Assembly (NCBI RefSeq): GCF_034190915.1
Contig: NW_026947484.1
Span: 71,565,482-71,629,481 of the forward strand
Length of the DNA: 64,000 nucleotides
Reading direction: 5' to 3'
DNA from: Cavia porcellus
Lineage: Eukaryota > Chordata > Mammalia > Rodentia > Caviidae
The notes under the pieces were generated by a model. That model did not search any database, had not been told where the DNA came from, and saw nothing but the letters and a program-made list of their open reading frames with translations. The position numbers were made by a program, and so were the translations under genes. Every line of letters begins with the position of its first letter. Within the stretch, counting starts at the first letter, position 1. This document shows positions 61,868 to 64,000 of this stretch, piece by piece.

Positions 61868-64000
61868 CTTTTTTTTTTTTTTTTAAATTTTATTTAAGGA
61901 GAAAAGAAAAAAAAAAGCAGGGAAAGGGTACAAGTTATACAGATTTACAGAAAAAAATAAACAGTAAGAAATCACTAGTTAATGGATTACATATTGTCAT
62001 CTTAGAAATAATTGTTCAAGTCACAAAATTAAAGCTTGTAAAGTGGACATTCCATCAATGATACTGCAAACAGTTCTGTTCATTGATCCAATAAAACTCT
62101 GTGATATCATTTTCTATCTTATACACTTAAATATACATGCAGTTATATAGTTTGGAGCACTTTCTTTTCCTCTCTTTTGTACCATGACTATTACACATTT
62201 TGGGTTTCATTGCTCCCACGGTTCTTATTACTTTTTTGGAAGAGAGTAAAACCATATGTGACATAACAGAACAGAATCGGTCAAGTCAAAAGGGTGGACA
62301 TAATAGATAATGTAAAAACATAATACAAGGTGATCAAAAATGGTTACCATAATGCCTCCCGCTATCTCTAATAGAATTGCGTATATCGATAGTTATAATA
62401 CAATTGAACAAAGCAGTAAAGAATAAAACCGACAAAACCAAAACATTGGAGACATTGTAGGTCTTCAAAAGTAGATAAAAGTCAACAAGAATGGGCGTCA
62501 TAATGAATCTCATTATCTTCACAGCTGATGCCTAAACTTTTGAACCTGATACTATCCAGCAAAACAGAATAGGGGAACATCAGTTAAAAACCAGATGGTG
62601 AGAGTAATACAGGGCTTTAAATCAAGGTAATGAAAAGTCAAAGTGGGTTACTATAATATATCCTGCTATTTTTTTCCTTTAATTAAAAGGATAAAGATAA
62701 AAAAGTAAATAATGGAGTGGAGATTGAGATAAAAGAGGGCATAACAATGAAACAGCGCAGATCAAAACATAGCCATTTAAACAGAATAGTGTTTCACCAC
62801 CAGATAATCCTAACCTAAAAGTAGTTACCATATTGTCTTTCTTTGAAATCCTTGAGTACAACTTCGTATACTGTAGCATTAAGTATATCAAAACAATGTA
62901 AAACCATTCAAGAGAATGACAGCATTACAGAGTATTTAGAATCGACTAACAGAAAATGAATAATGGTTTCTGTATAATCTCCTTGTCTTTACAAGGTTTT
63001 TGCTTATACTATCGTACATAATAAAATCCAGTAAGATACAACCTATTTAGACCATTGGAAACAGAAGGACAAAAGCTAGATGAGACTTCAAAACAAGATG
63101 ATACTAAATCAGTATTACCTATTAAGATGTCATTTTCTCCAAAATAGCTGTTCCTATCATCCAATCTTCTCTGCCTCATTTCTGTTGAGCTCTTATTCTG
63201 TCAGTAGCTGTCAGTTTGTCTTCTTCATTTTGTTCTCTGCTCCATTCGTTGTGGCCTCTCTGCCATTATTTCTGGATTCTTTGTATTTTTCTTTTTTAAG
63301 AATATCCTGCAATACTCTCTGTAGAGTTGAATTGGTGGTTGCAAATTCCCCCAGTTCCTCTTTATCCTGGAAGCACCTTGTTTTTCCATCAATTTCCAGG
63401 GACAGTTGTGCAGGATATCTCAATCTTGGCTGGAGATTATTATCTTTCAAAGCTTGAATTATTTCCCCCCACGCTCTTCGTGATTTGATGGTTTGTGCAG
63501 AGAAATCTGCTGTAATTCTGATGGGTGTTCCCTTGTAAGTGGTCTGTTTCTTGTCTCTTATAGCTTTTAATATTCTGTTCTTGTATTGAATTTCTGGAAT
63601 TTTTATTATTATATGCCTGGGTGTTGCTCTGTTTGGGTTGTAGGTAGCTGGGGTCCTGTATGCCTCATACATCTGAGTATCTTTACCTTTTGCTAAATTA
63701 GGAAAATTCTCCTGGATTATTTCTGTGATTAGCTTTTGTAGTTCACTTGTTTGTGTCCCTACTTCTTCTTTTATGTTCTTAATCCTTAAGTTATGGATCC
63801 TCTTATCACCTTCTTGTCTTTGTATTATTGCTGTTTGTTTCTTTGTTATTTTTAAGAAGTTTTTCATTTCATTCTCCCATATTACAAGTCTGCCCTCCAG
63901 TTCAGATAGTCTGTCCTTAGTTTCTTTCAAGCTGTTATGTCAGTCTTCTATAGACTTCTTGGTATCTTGGTAGTCCCTTTGAACCTGCTTCACGTATTCT
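61868..64000 (-). mobile_element. HAL1-like retroelement (L1 ORF1 without ORF2), cut by window edge
   Basis: The poly-A end appears as a T-run at 61868-61885. Reading leftward on the minus strand, an L1-type ORF1 ends at 63211 and only about 1.35 kb of non-coding tail follows before the poly-A. A normal L1 needs roughly 3.8 kb for ORF2 in that place. This matches half-L1 (HAL1) elements, which carry ORF1 only and must borrow another element's reverse transcriptase. An internally deleted L1 is the alternative. Confidence 0.7.
63211..64000 (-). pseudogene. L1/HAL1 ORF1 protein, C-terminal part, one in-frame stop
   Basis: The minus-strand frame from 63942 to the TGA at 63211-63213 encodes a coiled-coil-like start, then the RNA-binding RRM and C-terminal domains typical of L1 ORF1p (PRHIIIKIP, KGTPIRITADFS, RRAWGEII, LRYPAQLS). 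The frame continues to the window edge but is broken by a TGA at 63940-63942, probably a mutated Trp codon. ORF1p is a trimeric RNA chaperone that coats retroelement RNA. The 5' part lies beyond 64000. Confidence 0.8.

Overview
The window is nuclear DNA from a mammal, very probably a rodent. Genes are split into short GT-AG exons inside kilobase introns, and the interspersed repeats are tRNA-Ala-derived ID-like SINEs, B1-like 7SL SINEs, ERVL-MaLR LTR elements and L1/HAL1-type LINEs. The SINE consensus does not look like mouse or rat, so a non-murid rodent is my guess; the species cannot be fixed by eye. I see no bacterial genes, CRISPR arrays or other prokaryotic features.

The only protein-coding genes I can support are two head-to-tail members of the cytosolic aldehyde dehydrogenase 1A family (retinal dehydrogenase 1, ALDH1A1/ALDH1A7-like), both on the + strand. 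Copy A is cut by the left edge: the last 26 bases of exon 9, exons 10-12 and the coding part of exon 13 lie between 1 and 11640, with a 3' UTR to about 12120. Copy B is complete: 13 coding exons from the ATG at 27546 to the stop at 60291-60293. They sum to 1503 bases (500 residues) with all splice sites and frames intact, and a CCAAT/octamer/TATA promoter sits just upstream.

Layout: 1-13557 is copy A and its downstream flank, paralogous to about 47395-61867 in copy B, introns included. 13558-27400 is intergenic and holds an almost complete MaLR element with two LTRs (16350-18452), a second MaLR cluster (22118-23405), SINEs and simple repeats. 27400-60770 is copy B. 61868-64000 is a minus-strand HAL1-like retroelement: an L1-type ORF1 followed by a 3' tail with no room for ORF2.

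The most notable signal is in the enzymes. Copy B keeps the catalytic residues (Asn169, Lys192, Glu268, Cys302, Glu399) but has replaced many substrate-channel residues (positions 120, 124, 170, 173, 292, 296, 301 and 457-461). Where the two copies can be compared, exons 10, 11 and 13 differ mostly by silent changes. Exon 12 instead carries seven amino-acid-changing differences and one silent one, five of the seven in the four-residue substrate loop 457-460. This suggests tandem paralogues that diverged in substrate preference. The flanks also record post-duplication history: paralogue-specific SINE insertions, two independent insertions of the same HAL1-like family, and a very similar stretch in intron 11 that may be gene conversion.
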